Of a DNA stretch of 64,000 nucleotides, positions 25,561 to 35,854 are shown piece after piece; position 1 is the first letter of the stretch; each line of letters opens with the position of its first letter. A program made the translations under genes and the position numbers. The notes under the pieces are model-generated. The model had not been told where the DNA came from. It made no database searches and worked only from the letters and a program-made list of their open reading frames with translations. This stretch comes from Candidatus Delongbacteria bacterium (GTDB lineage: Bacteria > UBA4055): contig JAFGVM010000057.1 of NCBI GenBank assembly GCA_016937995.1, positions 17,526 to 81,525 of the forward strand, in the 5' to 3' direction.

Positions 25561-28197
25561 TTAACCCAGATTCTCTAAACTATTTTTCAATTTCTCTATA
25601 GCATCAAGGTTATTTGCAAGTTTGTCTTTTTCTTTAGAAATAACCTGCTCAGGTGCATTTGAAACGAACTGATCGTTAGCCAACTTCTTATTGATACCAA
25701 AATTGATACCATCAAGTCTTTTGATCTCTTTTTCGATCTTCTCTTTCTCAGCATCTATATCAATAATATCCTCCAGTGGAATAAATATCTCTGTTCCACT
25801 TACTACAAAACTGGAAGCTAATTTAGGAGCTTCAACATTTGCATCAAAAATGATCTCACCGATCTTTCCTAGGAATTTGATGATCGCACTGAAGTGACTA
25901 AGTGAAGTATCGTCAGATTTTAAAACGATATTCAATTCCTTAGAAGGCGCAATATTATTTTCAGCCCTGACATTTCTAACTTTGCTGATGATCTCTTTAA
26001 TTATTTCCATTAACTCTTCATCCTTTAATGATACCAGATCTTTATTAAAATCAGGTAATGATGAAAGCATAATTGAATCATTCACATCTCTATTTTCAAT
26101 ACCCATCCATAGCTCCTCAGTTATGAACGGCATGAATGGATGAAGCAGTTTTAAAGCAATATCGAATACGTAGAAAGCATTTTCGAGAACTGATCTTTTT
26201 GCTTCAGCATCATCTGATTGAAGTCTTGATTTCGCCATTTCAATATACCAGTCACAAAGATCGTTCCAAAGGAATTCATAAACCGCTTTTACAGCCTCAT
26301 TCGGATGAAATTCTTTTATTTTATTCTCAGTTATTTCAAGTGTCTGCTGTAATCTTGAATTTATCCATCTGTCCTCAGGTGAGTCAAGGTGGATCTTTGG
26401 TTCAAGCTTTCCATCAAACTTTTCTCTGTGCATCATCAGAAACCTTGAAGCGTTCCATACTTTATTTGCAAAATTCCTTCCAAGGTCACATTTTTCTTTA
26501 GAGAAAAGAACATCATTTCCGGTTGGAGTTAATCTTATTAATGTGAATCTGAAAGCATCAGATCCATATTCATCAATGATCTCAAGTGGATCAGGAGAAT
26601 TTCCAAGAGACTTACTCATTTTACGACCCTGCTCATCTCTTACAACTCCATGAAAATAAACATCATGGAAAGGGATATCATTCTTATATTCCATACCGGC
26701 TATTATCATTCTGGCAACCCAGAAGAAAATAATATCAGGTGCAGTAACTAATAAGTTGGTAGGGTAGAAGTAATCCTCTTCCTCTTTGTTGGTATGAACT
26801 CCGAAAGGCCATAACCAGCTAGAAGCCCAGGTGTCGAGAACATCATTGTCCTGATATATACCATCACTTTTACCGCAGTTTGAGCAAGTTGAAGGTTTTT
26901 CTTTTTCAACCATGATAACATCATTACAACCGGGTTTTGAACAATAATATGCCGGGATCCTGTGTCCCCACCATAATTGTCTGGAGATACACCAGTCCTG
27001 AATATTATCCAGCCAGTGATAATAAGTTTTTTCCCACCTTTCCGGGTGAAATTTTATCTTACCCTGTTTAACTATTTCAATAGCGGGTTTGACAAGCTCA
27101 TCCATCCCAAGATACCACTGTTCACTCATAAGATATTCTATCGGAACTTTTCCTCTTTCACTGATACTTACCTGATGAACGTGATCTTTGATCTGCTCTA
27201 CAAGACCCATCTCGGTAAGTTTTTCAACTACCTTTTTTCTTGCTACGTATCTGTCAAGTCCTATGAATCCCTCAGGGACCTGATTATTCATAGTCGCATC
27301 TTTATTGATGACAGTGATCATCTTAAGATCATGTTTTTTGCCGAGAATATAATCATTTGGATCGTGAGCAGGAGTGATTTTTACTGCACCTGTACCTTTT
27401 TCCGGATCTGCATATTCATCTGCTATAATTGGCAATTCTCTGTCCATGAAAGGTAATATTGCAGTTTTACCGATCAGATGCTTAAGCTTCTCATTTTCCG
27501 GATGGATAGCTATTGCAGTATCACCGAACATAGTCTCCGGTCTTGTAGTTGCGATAGTTACAAACTCATCACTGTCCTTAACAGGATACTTGAAGTACCA
27601 AAGTTTTCCATTTTTCTCCTCAAAAAGAACTTCTTCATCAGAGATAACTGATTGTGATACAGGACACCAGTTTACAAGTCTGTAACCTTTGTAAATATGA
27701 CCTTTTTTGTATAAATCTATGAACGTATCGATAACTCTCTCGTAATACATATCATCCATAGTAAATCTTTCTCTTTCCCAGTCACATGCACAACCGATCT
27801 TTTTCAGCTGCTGAATGATAATTCCACCATGTTCATCTTTCCACTTCTGAGCTTCTTCAAGGAATTTTTCTCTACCGAGTTCTTCTTTTTTGATACCCTG
27901 ATCAGCCAGTTTTGCGACAACTTTATTTTCTGTTGCAATAGATGCATGGTCTGTTCCGGGGATCCAGATAGTCTCAAAGCCTTTAAGCTTGTGCCATCTG
28001 ATATAAATATCCTGGATAGTATTATTTAAAACATGACCAACGTGTAATATTCCGGTAACATTCGGCGGTGGGATCACTATTGTGTAAGGTGTTTTATTTT
28101 TATTGATCTTTCCTTTAAATAATCCTTTCTTGATCCAGCTGTTATATAATCTTGCCTCAATATTTTTCGGATCATATGTTTTATTTATTTCTGACAT
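25561..28197 (-). CDS. valS: Valyl-tRNA synthetase
   Basis: 878 residues. It charges tRNA-Val and hydrolyses misactivated threonine. PPPNVTGILHVGHVLNNTIQD gives the HIGH motif, ATTRPETMFGDTAIA the editing domain, GRKMSKSLGNSPDP the KMSKS loop, and a C-terminal coiled coil runs from about residue 810 (IDAEKEKIEKEIKRLDG). No domain is missing. AAGGAG lies before the ATG. Confidence 0.97.
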   Translation of the reverse strand: MSEINKTYDPKNIEARLYNSWIKKGLFKGKINKNKTPYTIVIPPPNVTGILHVGHVLNNTIQDIYIRWHKLKGFETIWIPGTDHASIATENKVVAKLADQGIKKEELGREKFLEEAQKWKDEHGGIIIQQLKKIGCACDWERERFTMDDMYYERVIDTFIDLYKKGHIYKGYRLVNWCPVSQSVISDEEVLFEEKNGKLWYFKYPVKDSDEFVTIATTRPETMFGDTAIAIHPENEKLKHLIGKTAILPFMDRELPIIADEYADPEKGTGAVKITPAHDPNDYILGKKHDLKMITVINKDATMNNQVPEGFIGLDRYVARKKVVEKLTEMGLVEQIKDHVHQVSISERGKVPIEYLMSEQWYLGMDELVKPAIEIVKQGKIKFHPERWEKTYYHWLDNIQDWCISRQLWWGHRIPAYYCSKPGCNDVIMVEKEKPSTCSNCGKSDGIYQDNDVLDTWASSWLWPFGVHTNKEEEDYFYPTNLLVTAPDIIFFWVARMIIAGMEYKNDIPFHDVYFHGVVRDEQGRKMSKSLGNSPDPLEIIDEYGSDAFRFTLIRLTPTGNDVLFSKEKCDLGRNFANKVWNASRFLMMHREKFDGKLEPKIHLDSPEDRWINSRLQQTLEITENKIKEFHPNEAVKAVYEFLWNDLCDWYIEMAKSRLQSDDAEAKRSVLENAFYVFDIALKLLHPFMPFITEELWMGIENRDVNDSIMLSSLPDFNKDLVSLKDEELMEIIKEIISKVRNVRAENNIAPSKELNIVLKSDDTSLSHFSAIIKFLGKIGEIIFDANVEAPKLASSFVVSGTEIFIPLEDIIDIDAEKEKIEKEIKRLDGINFGINKKLANDQFVSNAPEQVISKEKDKLANNLDAIEKLKNSLENLG

Positions 28198-28225
28198 TAT
28201 TTTGCTCCTTGCATTAATGAGTTAA

Positions 28226-28254
28226 AATATAATTATTGTTCAAATTATTATCAA
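28226..28254 (-). promoter_or_regulatory. valS promoter
   Basis: Minus strand: TTGATA, 17 bases, TATATT; 29 bases before the ATG. The remaining gap to 28436 is AT-rich and includes an imperfect AGCC/GGCT hairpin near 28322-28350 of unknown meaning. Confidence 0.65.
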
Positions 28255-28436
28255 GGCTTATTGAAACGAAGTATGAATTAGATTTTTAAAAGATTTTTAG
28301 AAATACTCCATTAGCAATAAGCCTTACGGACGGCTACTGCTTGATAAAAATGATCTTTGGAATAGTTCTGCATGTTCTCTTCTCTTTTTTAACTACGAGA
28401 ATATAACATAAGAATTCTGTTTTGGACAAAATTTTT

Positions 28437-28473
28437 TACAAAAAAAATCCTGCAAGTGTTTAATTCGCAGGAT
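28437..28473 (-). terminator. ssb terminator
   Basis: Minus strand: ATCCTGC, 13-base loop, GCAGGAT, then TTTTTTT. Confidence 0.85.
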
Positions 28474-28498
28474 CTTATGATATTATTTATTAGGAAAT

Positions 28499-28930
28499 TT
28501 AGAACGGCAGATCATCGATTGGTTCATTATCAGATTCTTTTGAGTTGGTTTCCTGATGATCATCACTATCAGAATGTCCGGAATAATTATCTGAGTTATC
28601 TTTTCTAGGAGAGAGATTTTTTACTGCATTACCAACTATCTCAGTAATATATTTTCTAACTCCGCTTTCATCATCCCACGTACGTGTTGATATTTTTCCT
28701 TCCAAAAATACTGTCATACCCTTTTTAAGGTACTCACCTGCATATTCAGCCTGTCTGCCAAATAGAACGATATTATGCCAGTCAGTTTTCTCTTCCCAGT
28801 TATCACCTCTTTTGAATCTCTCACTTGTTGCAATTGAGAATTTACATATTTGAACTCCACTAGGCGTAAATTTTACATCAGGGTCTTTACCAAGATTCCC
28901 AATTAAAAAAACTTTATTTACACTCGCCAT
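28499..28930 (-). CDS. ssb: Single-stranded DNA-binding protein
   Basis: 143 residues from the ATG at 28930 (GAGGAG upstream; a GTG one codon earlier is also in frame). The OB-fold, VNKVFLIGNLGKDPDVKFTPSGVQICKFSIATSER through FLEGKISTRTWDD, binds ssDNA as a tetramer. The disordered acidic tail ends EPIDDLPF, the conserved tip that recruits repair and replication proteins. It follows a PorV-like gene by about ten bases and likely shares its promoter, which is an odd pairing. Confidence 0.96.
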   Translation of the reverse strand: MASVNKVFLIGNLGKDPDVKFTPSGVQICKFSIATSERFKRGDNWEEKTDWHNIVLFGRQAEYAGEYLKKGMTVFLEGKISTRTWDDESGVRKYITEIVGNAVKNLSPRKDNSDNYSGHSDSDDHQETNSKESDNEPIDDLPF

Positions 28931-28940
28931 CACACTCTCC

Positions 28941-29864
28941 TCATTTTTTCTTTATGTCTAAAATATTATCTAAATTTATTCCGGCAGTTAAGTTGAATTC
29001 AGTATCGAGCTCACCGTTTATCAGGTAAGTAAAATCAAAATAATAAGCATTGAACGGTATGGACAGCCCAAGTGATGTCCCTGCAAATTTTTCTATTTTT
29101 TCATTAGAACCGATTTCTTTATCAGCAAAACTAAAATCATATCCTGCTCTGATCAAAAAATGTTCTTTAGGCTGAAATTCCAAACCTGCACCGTAAGTGT
29201 AGTAATCAGCAAAATAATAACTTGCCTGAAGTCCGACTTCCAGAGGTAGTTTAGTAAGTTTATTTGCGATCCCGAATTTTAACGAAGTAGGCAGATCTTC
29301 CTTGGTCTCGTTAAATGCATCAAATTGAAATCCCAGATTGTATACCCCTGCACCGATATTGACCTTTCCGCCAAAAAAATCATTAAGGAAAGTAATATCC
29401 ACTGCCATACCGGAAGATGAGTAATCTTCGATAGAGCTGTAGAAATATTTTATGTTCAAACCTGTTGCCAGACCATCAATAATTTTTGCTGTTGAAGCCA
29501 TTAGCATCAGATCGTAGGGATGGTATTCAGTATTATTTTCAATATCTAAGAACTTTCCATAATCCAGATAGGCTACTGAGAACGCTACAGGAATGTTCTT
29601 ATAAACTTCTGGATAAACAAAAGTGGTATTGGTAAGATTGATATCGGAAAAATAATTGCTGTACGACAGGTTTGCAAGCATATCATCAGAATACAATAAT
29701 CCTGCAGGATTGGAATATACTGAGAATGAACTTTTATTCATGGCAATATCGCTTTTTCTGAGTGCACTGCTTCTGGAGTCAATGTTCGATTCTGAAATTA
29801 AAAAAATTTCAGCAAATGTAAACTTGGCTGAAAGTAATATTAAAATAAATAAGATCCTATTCAT
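28941..29864 (-). CDS. PorV/PorQ-like outer-membrane barrel
   Basis: 307 residues from the ATG at 29864; an upstream in-frame start at 29942 lies inside the promoter and is rejected. Signal peptide MNRILFILILLSAKFTFA. The mature start, IDSRSSALRKSDIAMNKSSFSVYSNPAGLLYSDD, matches the SxRAxALGxAxxA...NPA opening of FCB-group PorV/PorQ family proteins, and regular strand pairs follow to the C-terminus. Relatives serve type IX secretion, but no other secretion genes are seen, so only the fold is claimed. Confidence 0.72.
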   Translation of the reverse strand: MNRILFILILLSAKFTFAEIFLISESNIDSRSSALRKSDIAMNKSSFSVYSNPAGLLYSDDMLANLSYSNYFSDINLTNTTFVYPEVYKNIPVAFSVAYLDYGKFLDIENNTEYHPYDLMLMASTAKIIDGLATGLNIKYFYSSIEDYSSSGMAVDITFLNDFFGGKVNIGAGVYNLGFQFDAFNETKEDLPTSLKFGIANKLTKLPLEVGLQASYYFADYYTYGAGLEFQPKEHFLIRAGYDFSFADKEIGSNEKIEKFAGTSLGLSIPFNAYYFDFTYLINGELDTEFNLTAGINLDNILDIKKK

Positions 29865-29912
29865 TTCTGTTCTTGTAATTAACCGTATGTAGTTCAAATT
29901 AATCTCCATATC

Positions 29913-29942
29913 AATATATTGTTTAAGTACATAATAAGTCAA
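29913..29942 (-). promoter_or_regulatory. Promoter of the PorV-like/ssb operon
   Basis: Minus strand: TTGACT, 18 bases, TATATT. Confidence 0.65.
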
Positions 29943-29986
29943 GCAGTTTATTTTGACTGATTACAGGTTAATAGGTTAAACATTGT

Positions 29987-30015
29987 TTGACACGATACTG
30001 TTTCATTAATAAACC
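29987..30015 (+). promoter_or_regulatory. Possible promoter of the ABC ATPase gene
   Basis: TTGACA, 17 bases, TAAACC; good upstream half, weak downstream half. Confidence 0.4.
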
Positions 30016-30103
30016 TCAAGGAATGATCAGATAAATAAAATCTTGGAATATGAGGACTAATTAATTATGTTTACTGGTGAGTTTAACAAAGAAGAAAAGT
30101 GCT

Positions 30104-30814
30104 ATGAATATCGCAATTGAAATAAAAGATCTGGTAAAAAAATATAAAAAATTAGCTGCACTTGATAAATTAGATATCAACATTAAAGAGAATTCTATCA
30201 CTGCTTTCATTGGTCCTAACGGTAGCGGTAAGACCACTTTGCTTAAATTACTTCTTAATATCGTGAATACTTCTGGTGGAGAAGTAAGATTTGTTAAACA
30301 GTACAAGACAGGTTTTTTATCGGATGAATTTACTCCATATGAGCATCTGACTGTCAGAGATAACCTTAAAGCATTTGCAAAATTAAAAAAAATACCAAAG
30401 AGAGTAATTTCAGAAGAGGTTGAAAGGGTCTTGCTGATCACATTTTTAACAGATGAAAAGAATAAACTATTCAAAGATCTCTCTTCAGGAATGAAAAAGA
30501 AATTTCATTTTGGATTAGCTTTACTAGGAAAACCTGAGCTATTGATCCTTGATGAACCTTTCAGTGCCCTTGACCTTGTCGGCAGAAAAGATTTTATTGC
30601 TATTTTGAAATATCTTAAAGAGAAAAGAGATACAACGATCATTTTAAGCTCACACGATCTGACTAGCATAAGTGACTTTTGTGATGAGATAATTTTTATG
30701 AAAAAAGGTAAGATAATTTTAGAAACAGACAGTTCGGAATCTTTATCATCATTGAATGAAAAATATATGGAGTTTTTTCAAGATGATATAGATCAGGCCC
30801 TCTCAAATCTTTAG
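30104..30814 (+). CDS. ABC transporter ATP-binding protein (no permease adjacent)
   Basis: 236 residues from the ATG at 30104; a GTG at 30077 is also in frame. It contains Walker A GPNGSGKTT, signature LSSGMKKKFHFGLALL, Walker B LLILDEPFSALD and the H-loop SSHD. The SSGMKKK signature and short NBD resemble ATPases of ABC-2-type exporters (CcmA-like). No permease is on either side, so the partner is elsewhere. Confidence 0.85.
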   Translation: MNIAIEIKDLVKKYKKLAALDKLDINIKENSITAFIGPNGSGKTTLLKLLLNIVNTSGGEVRFVKQYKTGFLSDEFTPYEHLTVRDNLKAFAKLKKIPKRVISEEVERVLLITFLTDEKNKLFKDLSSGMKKKFHFGLALLGKPELLILDEPFSALDLVGRKDFIAILKYLKEKRDTTIILSSHDLTSISDFCDEIIFMKKGKIILETDSSESLSSLNEKYMEFFQDDIDQALSNL

Positions 30815-31010
30815 TCACTTGATCTATTTTACAAAGATCCTCATCTTGAAAAATCAATTTTCCCTGAACTATCTTGTTCGCTACATTTTGATAGTAATAA
30901 TTTTTTTTTCTTGTGCAAATAGCATAATTACTTTATTTTAAAGTGAATATTGATTCAGTCTTGATAAATGATACTTAAAATTATAAATATTTCTATAGAT
31001 AGGATGCGAT

Positions 31011-34000
31011 ATGAAAAGTTTAATATCAATAATACTGGTACTGTGTGTCTCTCTTTCTGCTGCTTTTGTAGATAAGGATAGAGCACAAAAAGTTGCAGTA
31101 AATTTCTATAAGAACCGCTGTCCTGAAGTGACTGCTAAATCAGGTGCAAATGTTGTGAAAGTCATTGAAAATGTGTATATGGGAGAAGTGACCAGATACA
31201 CTGTTAAATTCGAACAAGGTTTTGTGATCATTACTTCAAATGATCAACTAAAACCTATTTTAGCATATTCAGACCACGGAACTGTTCCAGACCCTGATAA
31301 ATTGGGTGGTCAGAATTTTAAAGAATGGATCGAAAACTATGACAGACAGCTTTATTGTGGAAAATCCAGTAAATATGTTGATGAAGCTGCCGTTCAACAG
31401 TGGATAGATATTGAGAACAATGTTTTTCCAAAGTCTTACAATATAGTTGTTGATAGACTCGTAGAGAGTAAGTGGGATCAAATATATCCCTGGAACGATC
31501 AATGTCCTGAAAAGGACAACACATGGACTTATGTTGGTTGCATAGCTACTACAATGGCACAAATGCTAAATTATCATCAATGGCCTGTTACCGGAGAAGG
31601 AACAGTTTCATATGATTGGAATGGAACAACTTTATCTGCAGATTTTTCAACTTTAAATTTTGATTATTCAATGATGAAAGATGAAATTGTGATCGAATGG
31701 GGATTATATCCTGAATATTGGGAATCCATGAATATGAACCAATCTGAATTGGATATGCTGGCAAGTCTTTCTTATAATATGGGACTTTCGGTTGAAATGG
31801 ATTATGGTACAACTGCCGATGGTGGTTCGGGACAAACCGCATTAGGTGTTGCAGATGCTTTCATGGATCATTGGAAAGCAGCTTCTTCTGTTTTTTATAG
31901 TTTAGGTACACCATTATTACCAGAAGAAGACGCTGCACTAATACGATCTGAACTTGACGCAAAAAGACCCTGGTTCTGGGCAGGTGGTCTTCATGCATTC
32001 TTACTCGACGGTTATACCAGTGATTACTGGTATCATTTTAACTTCGGCTGGGGTGGAGATTATGACGGTTGGTTCCAGAGAACTTTTATAATTCCAGGAG
32101 GAGTTGGTTCCTGTGATACTGGCGGGGGAGATTTCACTGCAAGTCAGATAGGTATAACATATGTGCCTTTGAACGATCCTTTTACAGCATGGCCTGCACC
32201 GGAAAATTTTACGGGACAATTATTGAACGATTCAGATGTTCAGCTAACCTGGACAAAACCTTCTACAGGTAACCCACTTAGTTACAATATTTATAGATCT
32301 GTGGATCACACTGAGCAAAAATTGATCAACAATACAATATCTCTATCCTACAGTGATCTAAATTTGTCAGCTGAAGACTATGCTTATTCTGTTAAGGCAG
32401 TTTATTCTGACGGAGAATCACATTTTACCGATACATACTATGTTCAGATTACCGAGCAAGAAGAATACCCAATAGCTGAAAATCTGTCTGCGACACCTGT
32501 CGGAAGGACCAGTATTGATATAGAATGGACAAAACCATATACCGGTATTATTTTCTTTGAAGAGGATTTTGAAACCGGTATGACAGGATGGGTTCAAAAA
32601 CAATCTGTAGCTGCCGGTGTTAAATCACCTTCTAGAGATTATTTCAAAGATAATATTGATGGCTGGATGTTAGTTGACTATAGCACATTCAACTCAGATG
32701 AATACATTCATAGTGGATATAACGCAACAGGACTTTCTTATTCTGCAGGTTCAAATGGGAATGGTCCATGGAGTTGGAACTTCACACCGGAATTTACTTT
32801 ATCTTCCAACGGATTTATCAGTTTTTGGATATGGTATAAGAATAACGAAACAGAAGGATGGCTTACTAACATTAGAGGTTATTTGTATACGGGCGATTTT
32901 ACTGAGGCAAACACAATTCAAGCTGAAGCTAATTTGACAAATATATTCTCTTGGGATGGTTCAGTTCTTGGCGAAGCTGGGAATAATCTCTATGATTCGG
33001 AAGTATTTTTCGATATTTCTGCTTACACAGGCACATATAGATTCGGTTGGGCTTATGAGTATACTAATGGTTATCAGTTAGCTATAGATGATGTCATTTG
33101 TGGAAGTAATCAGGGTGGAACTGATGAACCAACAGGATATGAAATTTACAGAAATAACACTTTGGAAGCTACAATAAATGATCCAGAAGCAATTTTCTGG
33201 TCGGATACTAATTTTGCTGACGGAGATAATGAATATTTTATAAGAGTGCTTTATCCTACAGGACAATCGATCCCATCAGACAGGGTAACAGCTTTTATCG
33301 ACGCAAATCCCAAACCTGATTTTCTAACAGGTGTTTTTAATGATCTAAGCAATGATGTTGAATTGAACTGGTATATGCCATACGGAACACCTCCTCACTG
33401 GTCAGCATATATTGCTCCAGAAAATTGTACTACGACAGTTGATTATTTAGATGATACTGATTGTGCAAGAAGAAGAGTTGAATTCAGAGCAGAGGAGTTA
33501 GGGCTCTATTATCCAGTTACAATTGATTCTTTAGCAGCGGGATTTTATGAATGGGAAGATGAACCGTGGAATGGTAATACCTTTGTTATCAGACTATGGG
33601 AAGGTCATCCTATTGATGGAGGTGTACTGCAATATGAATCCGGTACACTTACTGCAATTTCCGGAGAAATATACAAAATAGGTTTACCGATGCAGGTTGT
33701 GGTAAACGGGGAATGGAATGTTGAAGTAGAGGCATTGGACGTAACGACCGGTCACCCATCAACTCTTGCTGGTCCTTCGACTTCTGGAATAAACAGTTAT
33801 TTTTACTATACTCAAGAGAGTTCGTACAATTATTATGTTTCATCCGGTGGAGAACCTTTGACATACTGTATGATAGCTCATGTTACAAGTGGAGACCCCG
33901 ATCCAATTGTTAAATCTGGTTGGACAGCAGAAAAAGAACTCGTTGAAAAATTACCAATGATCGACAATAGGGTTAGAAAAATTGCAGACCTGAAAATTTC

Positions 34001-34454
34001 AGGAAAAGGATTGGACTATTATAAAATTTATAGAAATGATGTGATAATCGGTACTTCTACAACTACAAGCTATACAGATAACTCTCTTGTATACGGAACT
34101 TATACATATTATGTAACAGCCTGCTATTTAAATCCGGTAGGTGAGTCAGATGGAAGTAATACTGTTGAAGTAATTGGTGGAATTGATCCTCCGGGACCTT
34201 TTCTTAATCCGGTTCCAAGTGTTTTAGGGAATACATTAACAATATCATGGGATCCCTTAGCCGAAGCAACAGGATATAATATCTATTCGTCAACAGATCC
34301 CTATGGAACATTCACTTTGGAAGATTCAGTAGTTGGTACGACATGGGAATCAACAATAATGCTGGATAAGAAATTCTTTTGCATAACAGCAACAAATGAA
34401 ATGAAAGAACCTATGAAAGAAATTAGGGTGAAACAACCGGGTCTAGTTAAGTAA
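31011..34454 (+). CDS. Secreted C10-family cysteine peptidase with Fn3 and adhesin-type domains
   Basis: 1147 residues. Signal peptide 1-18; a Spi-like propeptide follows (to about 110). The streptopain-like domain spans roughly 145-385, with Cys177 in YVGCIATTMAQMLNYHQWP and His328 in GGLHAFLLDGY...YHFNFGWGGDYDGWF. Then fibronectin-III-like repeats (about 395-480 and later) surround a choice-of-anchor-J/cleaved-adhesin-like domain starting FFEEDFETGMTGW (about 515-705). It should be secreted and cut proteins outside the cell. The last residues (KEIRVKQPGLVK) show no recognisable type IX sorting domain, so the export and anchoring route is unclear. Confidence 0.88.
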   Translation: MKSLISIILVLCVSLSAAFVDKDRAQKVAVNFYKNRCPEVTAKSGANVVKVIENVYMGEVTRYTVKFEQGFVIITSNDQLKPILAYSDHGTVPDPDKLGGQNFKEWIENYDRQLYCGKSSKYVDEAAVQQWIDIENNVFPKSYNIVVDRLVESKWDQIYPWNDQCPEKDNTWTYVGCIATTMAQMLNYHQWPVTGEGTVSYDWNGTTLSADFSTLNFDYSMMKDEIVIEWGLYPEYWESMNMNQSELDMLASLSYNMGLSVEMDYGTTADGGSGQTALGVADAFMDHWKAASSVFYSLGTPLLPEEDAALIRSELDAKRPWFWAGGLHAFLLDGYTSDYWYHFNFGWGGDYDGWFQRTFIIPGGVGSCDTGGGDFTASQIGITYVPLNDPFTAWPAPENFTGQLLNDSDVQLTWTKPSTGNPLSYNIYRSVDHTEQKLINNTISLSYSDLNLSAEDYAYSVKAVYSDGESHFTDTYYVQITEQEEYPIAENLSATPVGRTSIDIEWTKPYTGIIFFEEDFETGMTGWVQKQSVAAGVKSPSRDYFKDNIDGWMLVDYSTFNSDEYIHSGYNATGLSYSAGSNGNGPWSWNFTPEFTLSSNGFISFWIWYKNNETEGWLTNIRGYLYTGDFTEANTIQAEANLTNIFSWDGSVLGEAGNNLYDSEVFFDISAYTGTYRFGWAYEYTNGYQLAIDDVICGSNQGGTDEPTGYEIYRNNTLEATINDPEAIFWSDTNFADGDNEYFIRVLYPTGQSIPSDRVTAFIDANPKPDFLTGVFNDLSNDVELNWYMPYGTPPHWSAYIAPENCTTTVDYLDDTDCARRRVEFRAEELGLYYPVTIDSLAAGFYEWEDEPWNGNTFVIRLWEGHPIDGGVLQYESGTLTAISGEIYKIGLPMQVVVNGEWNVEVEALDVTTGHPSTLAGPSTSGINSYFYYTQESSYNYYVSSGGEPLTYCMIAHVTSGDPDPIVKSGWTAEKELVEKLPMIDNRVRKIADLKISGKGLDYYKIYRNDVIIGTSTTTSYTDNSLVYGTYTYYVTACYLNPVGESDGSNTVEVIGGIDPPGPFLNPVPSVLGNTLTISWDPLAEATGYNIYSSTDPYGTFTLEDSVVGTTWESTIMLDKKFFCITATNEMKEPMKEIRVKQPGLVK

Positions 34455-34504
34455 AGTAACAGTTTGATTTGGTCGAGATCAAATATATCCAACTTTATTT
34501 TATC

Positions 34505-34534
34505 TTGACTTTTGAGTTAAAATATTTATATTTT
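34505..34534 (+). promoter_or_regulatory. Promoter of the coiled-coil gene
   Basis: TTGACT, 18 bases, TATTTT; 39 bases before the ATG. Confidence 0.6.
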
Positions 34535-34573
34535 GGCTACTGATAATAAAAAAAAGCTTCAAAGGAGCACAAA

Positions 34574-34843
34574 ATGAAAAGAATATTGGCAATAATTTTT
34601 ATCATGGCATTATCACTTAATGTTTACGCACAAGTTGACTATGACAAAGAGATAAAAGCGCAAGAAGAGAAGATAGCTAAGATCGAAACAGATATTACAG
34701 ATATCGAAGCTAAGATAAAAGCGTCAAAAGAGAAGATTAAGACTACAGAAGAAAAGATCGAAAAATTAAAAAATGACAAAAAAGAAATAGAGAATAACAT
34801 TAAAAAATTAGAACAAGAGATCGAAACACTAAAGAACAAATAA
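34574..34843 (+). CDS. Small exported coiled-coil protein
   Basis: 89 residues. Signal peptide MKRILAIIFIMALSLNVYAQ; the mature 69 residues are one continuous heptad-like coil of Lys, Glu, Ile and Asp (KIETDITDIEAKIKASKEKI). Few residue types are used. It is reminiscent of Lpp- or OmpH-like spacers, but there is no lipobox and no C-terminal Lys specifically placed for peptidoglycan linkage beyond the final NK. It is monocistronic with its own promoter and terminator, so it may be abundant. Confidence 0.72.
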   Translation: MKRILAIIFIMALSLNVYAQVDYDKEIKAQEEKIAKIETDITDIEAKIKASKEKIKTTEEKIEKLKNDKKEIENNIKKLEQEIETLKNK

Positions 34844-34863
34844 ACTTACTATTCTCTCTTTAT

Positions 34864-34906
34864 GACTTGAGTTCGATCAATATGGTCAAACTCAAGTTTT
34901 TTTTTA
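34864..34906 (+). terminator. Terminator
   Basis: ACTTGAGTT paired with AACTCAAGT, then nine T. Confidence 0.88.
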
Positions 34907-34943
34907 TCAGGCTGTTAATAATTGAAATAATAACGGACTAATC

Positions 34944-35795
34944 ATGGAAGTAGTTAGTTTAAGTAAGATACTTGAATTGATCGATAAATTACCTAACTAT
35001 CCAAAAGATATTCACCAGATAAATAAAAATCTCAAAACTGACAACGATGATTTCACTCCCGTAATTAATTACGTTAATTCAAATAAAATATTCTCAAAAA
35101 TATTTAATAATTTTATTCCTGAATCAAAAAGAGAGCTGGGCTTATCTGAGAACCTGCCTAGCATAATTAATAAACTTGGCGTAACTAATCTAAGAAATGT
35201 TTTGTATACATGCTCGGTATTAGCATTAAATGAAAATGAACAAACCGCTCTTGTCCTAAAAAAAATCATAATAGCAGCACATATCAGCAGAGATATTATC
35301 GAGAAGATAAATCTGTTCAGAAAAACAAAACATAATCCTGAAAATTTTTATCTTTATGCATTATTCCATGATGTTGGAGAATTATTCGCAACAATGTACT
35401 TTCAGGAAGAGCTGGTTCAGACAGTGTTTGATTCAAATGAATCAATAGACCTTGATGACATTAATGATGTTGTGCATCACAACGAGATCGGGTATATGAT
35501 GATAAACAAGTGGGAGCTGCCTTCAATTTTTTCATATATTTGTCTGAATCACACTAAACTGGAATACCGTAAATTTACAGCTGATTTTATTTTTATCATA
35601 AATGTTCTGGCTGTTGCAGATGCTTTAGCTATGGAGATATTTGATTTTAAGAAACCGCTTATTAATAACTGGGATGTTGGTCATTCAATATATAAGGTAG
35701 GACTTAGAGAGGATGATGTTTATACTGAGGCCGGTATTATTGGAGCTGTAAATAATAAGATCCCGAAGATTTTATCGTTATACAATCTAAAATAA
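34944..35795 (+). CDS. HDOD-domain signalling protein
   Basis: 283 residues. The HDOD pattern is visible: N-terminal LSKILELIDKLPNYP (LPxLP-like), the LGVTNLRNVLYTCSVLAL helix, and YLYALFHDVGELFATMYF with a degenerate HD. NEIGYMMINKWELPSIFSYICLNH continues the domain. HDOD proteins act as scaffolds in cyclic-di-GMP and stress signalling and usually have no hydrolase activity. No partner sensor gene is adjacent. Confidence 0.8.
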   Translation: MEVVSLSKILELIDKLPNYPKDIHQINKNLKTDNDDFTPVINYVNSNKIFSKIFNNFIPESKRELGLSENLPSIINKLGVTNLRNVLYTCSVLALNENEQTALVLKKIIIAAHISRDIIEKINLFRKTKHNPENFYLYALFHDVGELFATMYFQEELVQTVFDSNESIDLDDINDVVHHNEIGYMMINKWELPSIFSYICLNHTKLEYRKFTADFIFIINVLAVADALAMEIFDFKKPLINNWDVGHSIYKVGLREDDVYTEAGIIGAVNNKIPKILSLYNLK

Positions 35796-35854
35796 AACAC
35801 TCGTTTTTAGATAAGGAAGACCGTATGAAACTCAGAAAAAATAATTTAAATGTA

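Noticed and set aside
28322..28350. Hairpin with AGCC/GGCT in the valS-ssb gap
   Set aside because: Imperfect and too short to call a repeat or terminator.
31011..34454. Type IX sorting domain at the end of the C10 peptidase
   Set aside because: No conserved motif visible at the C-terminus.
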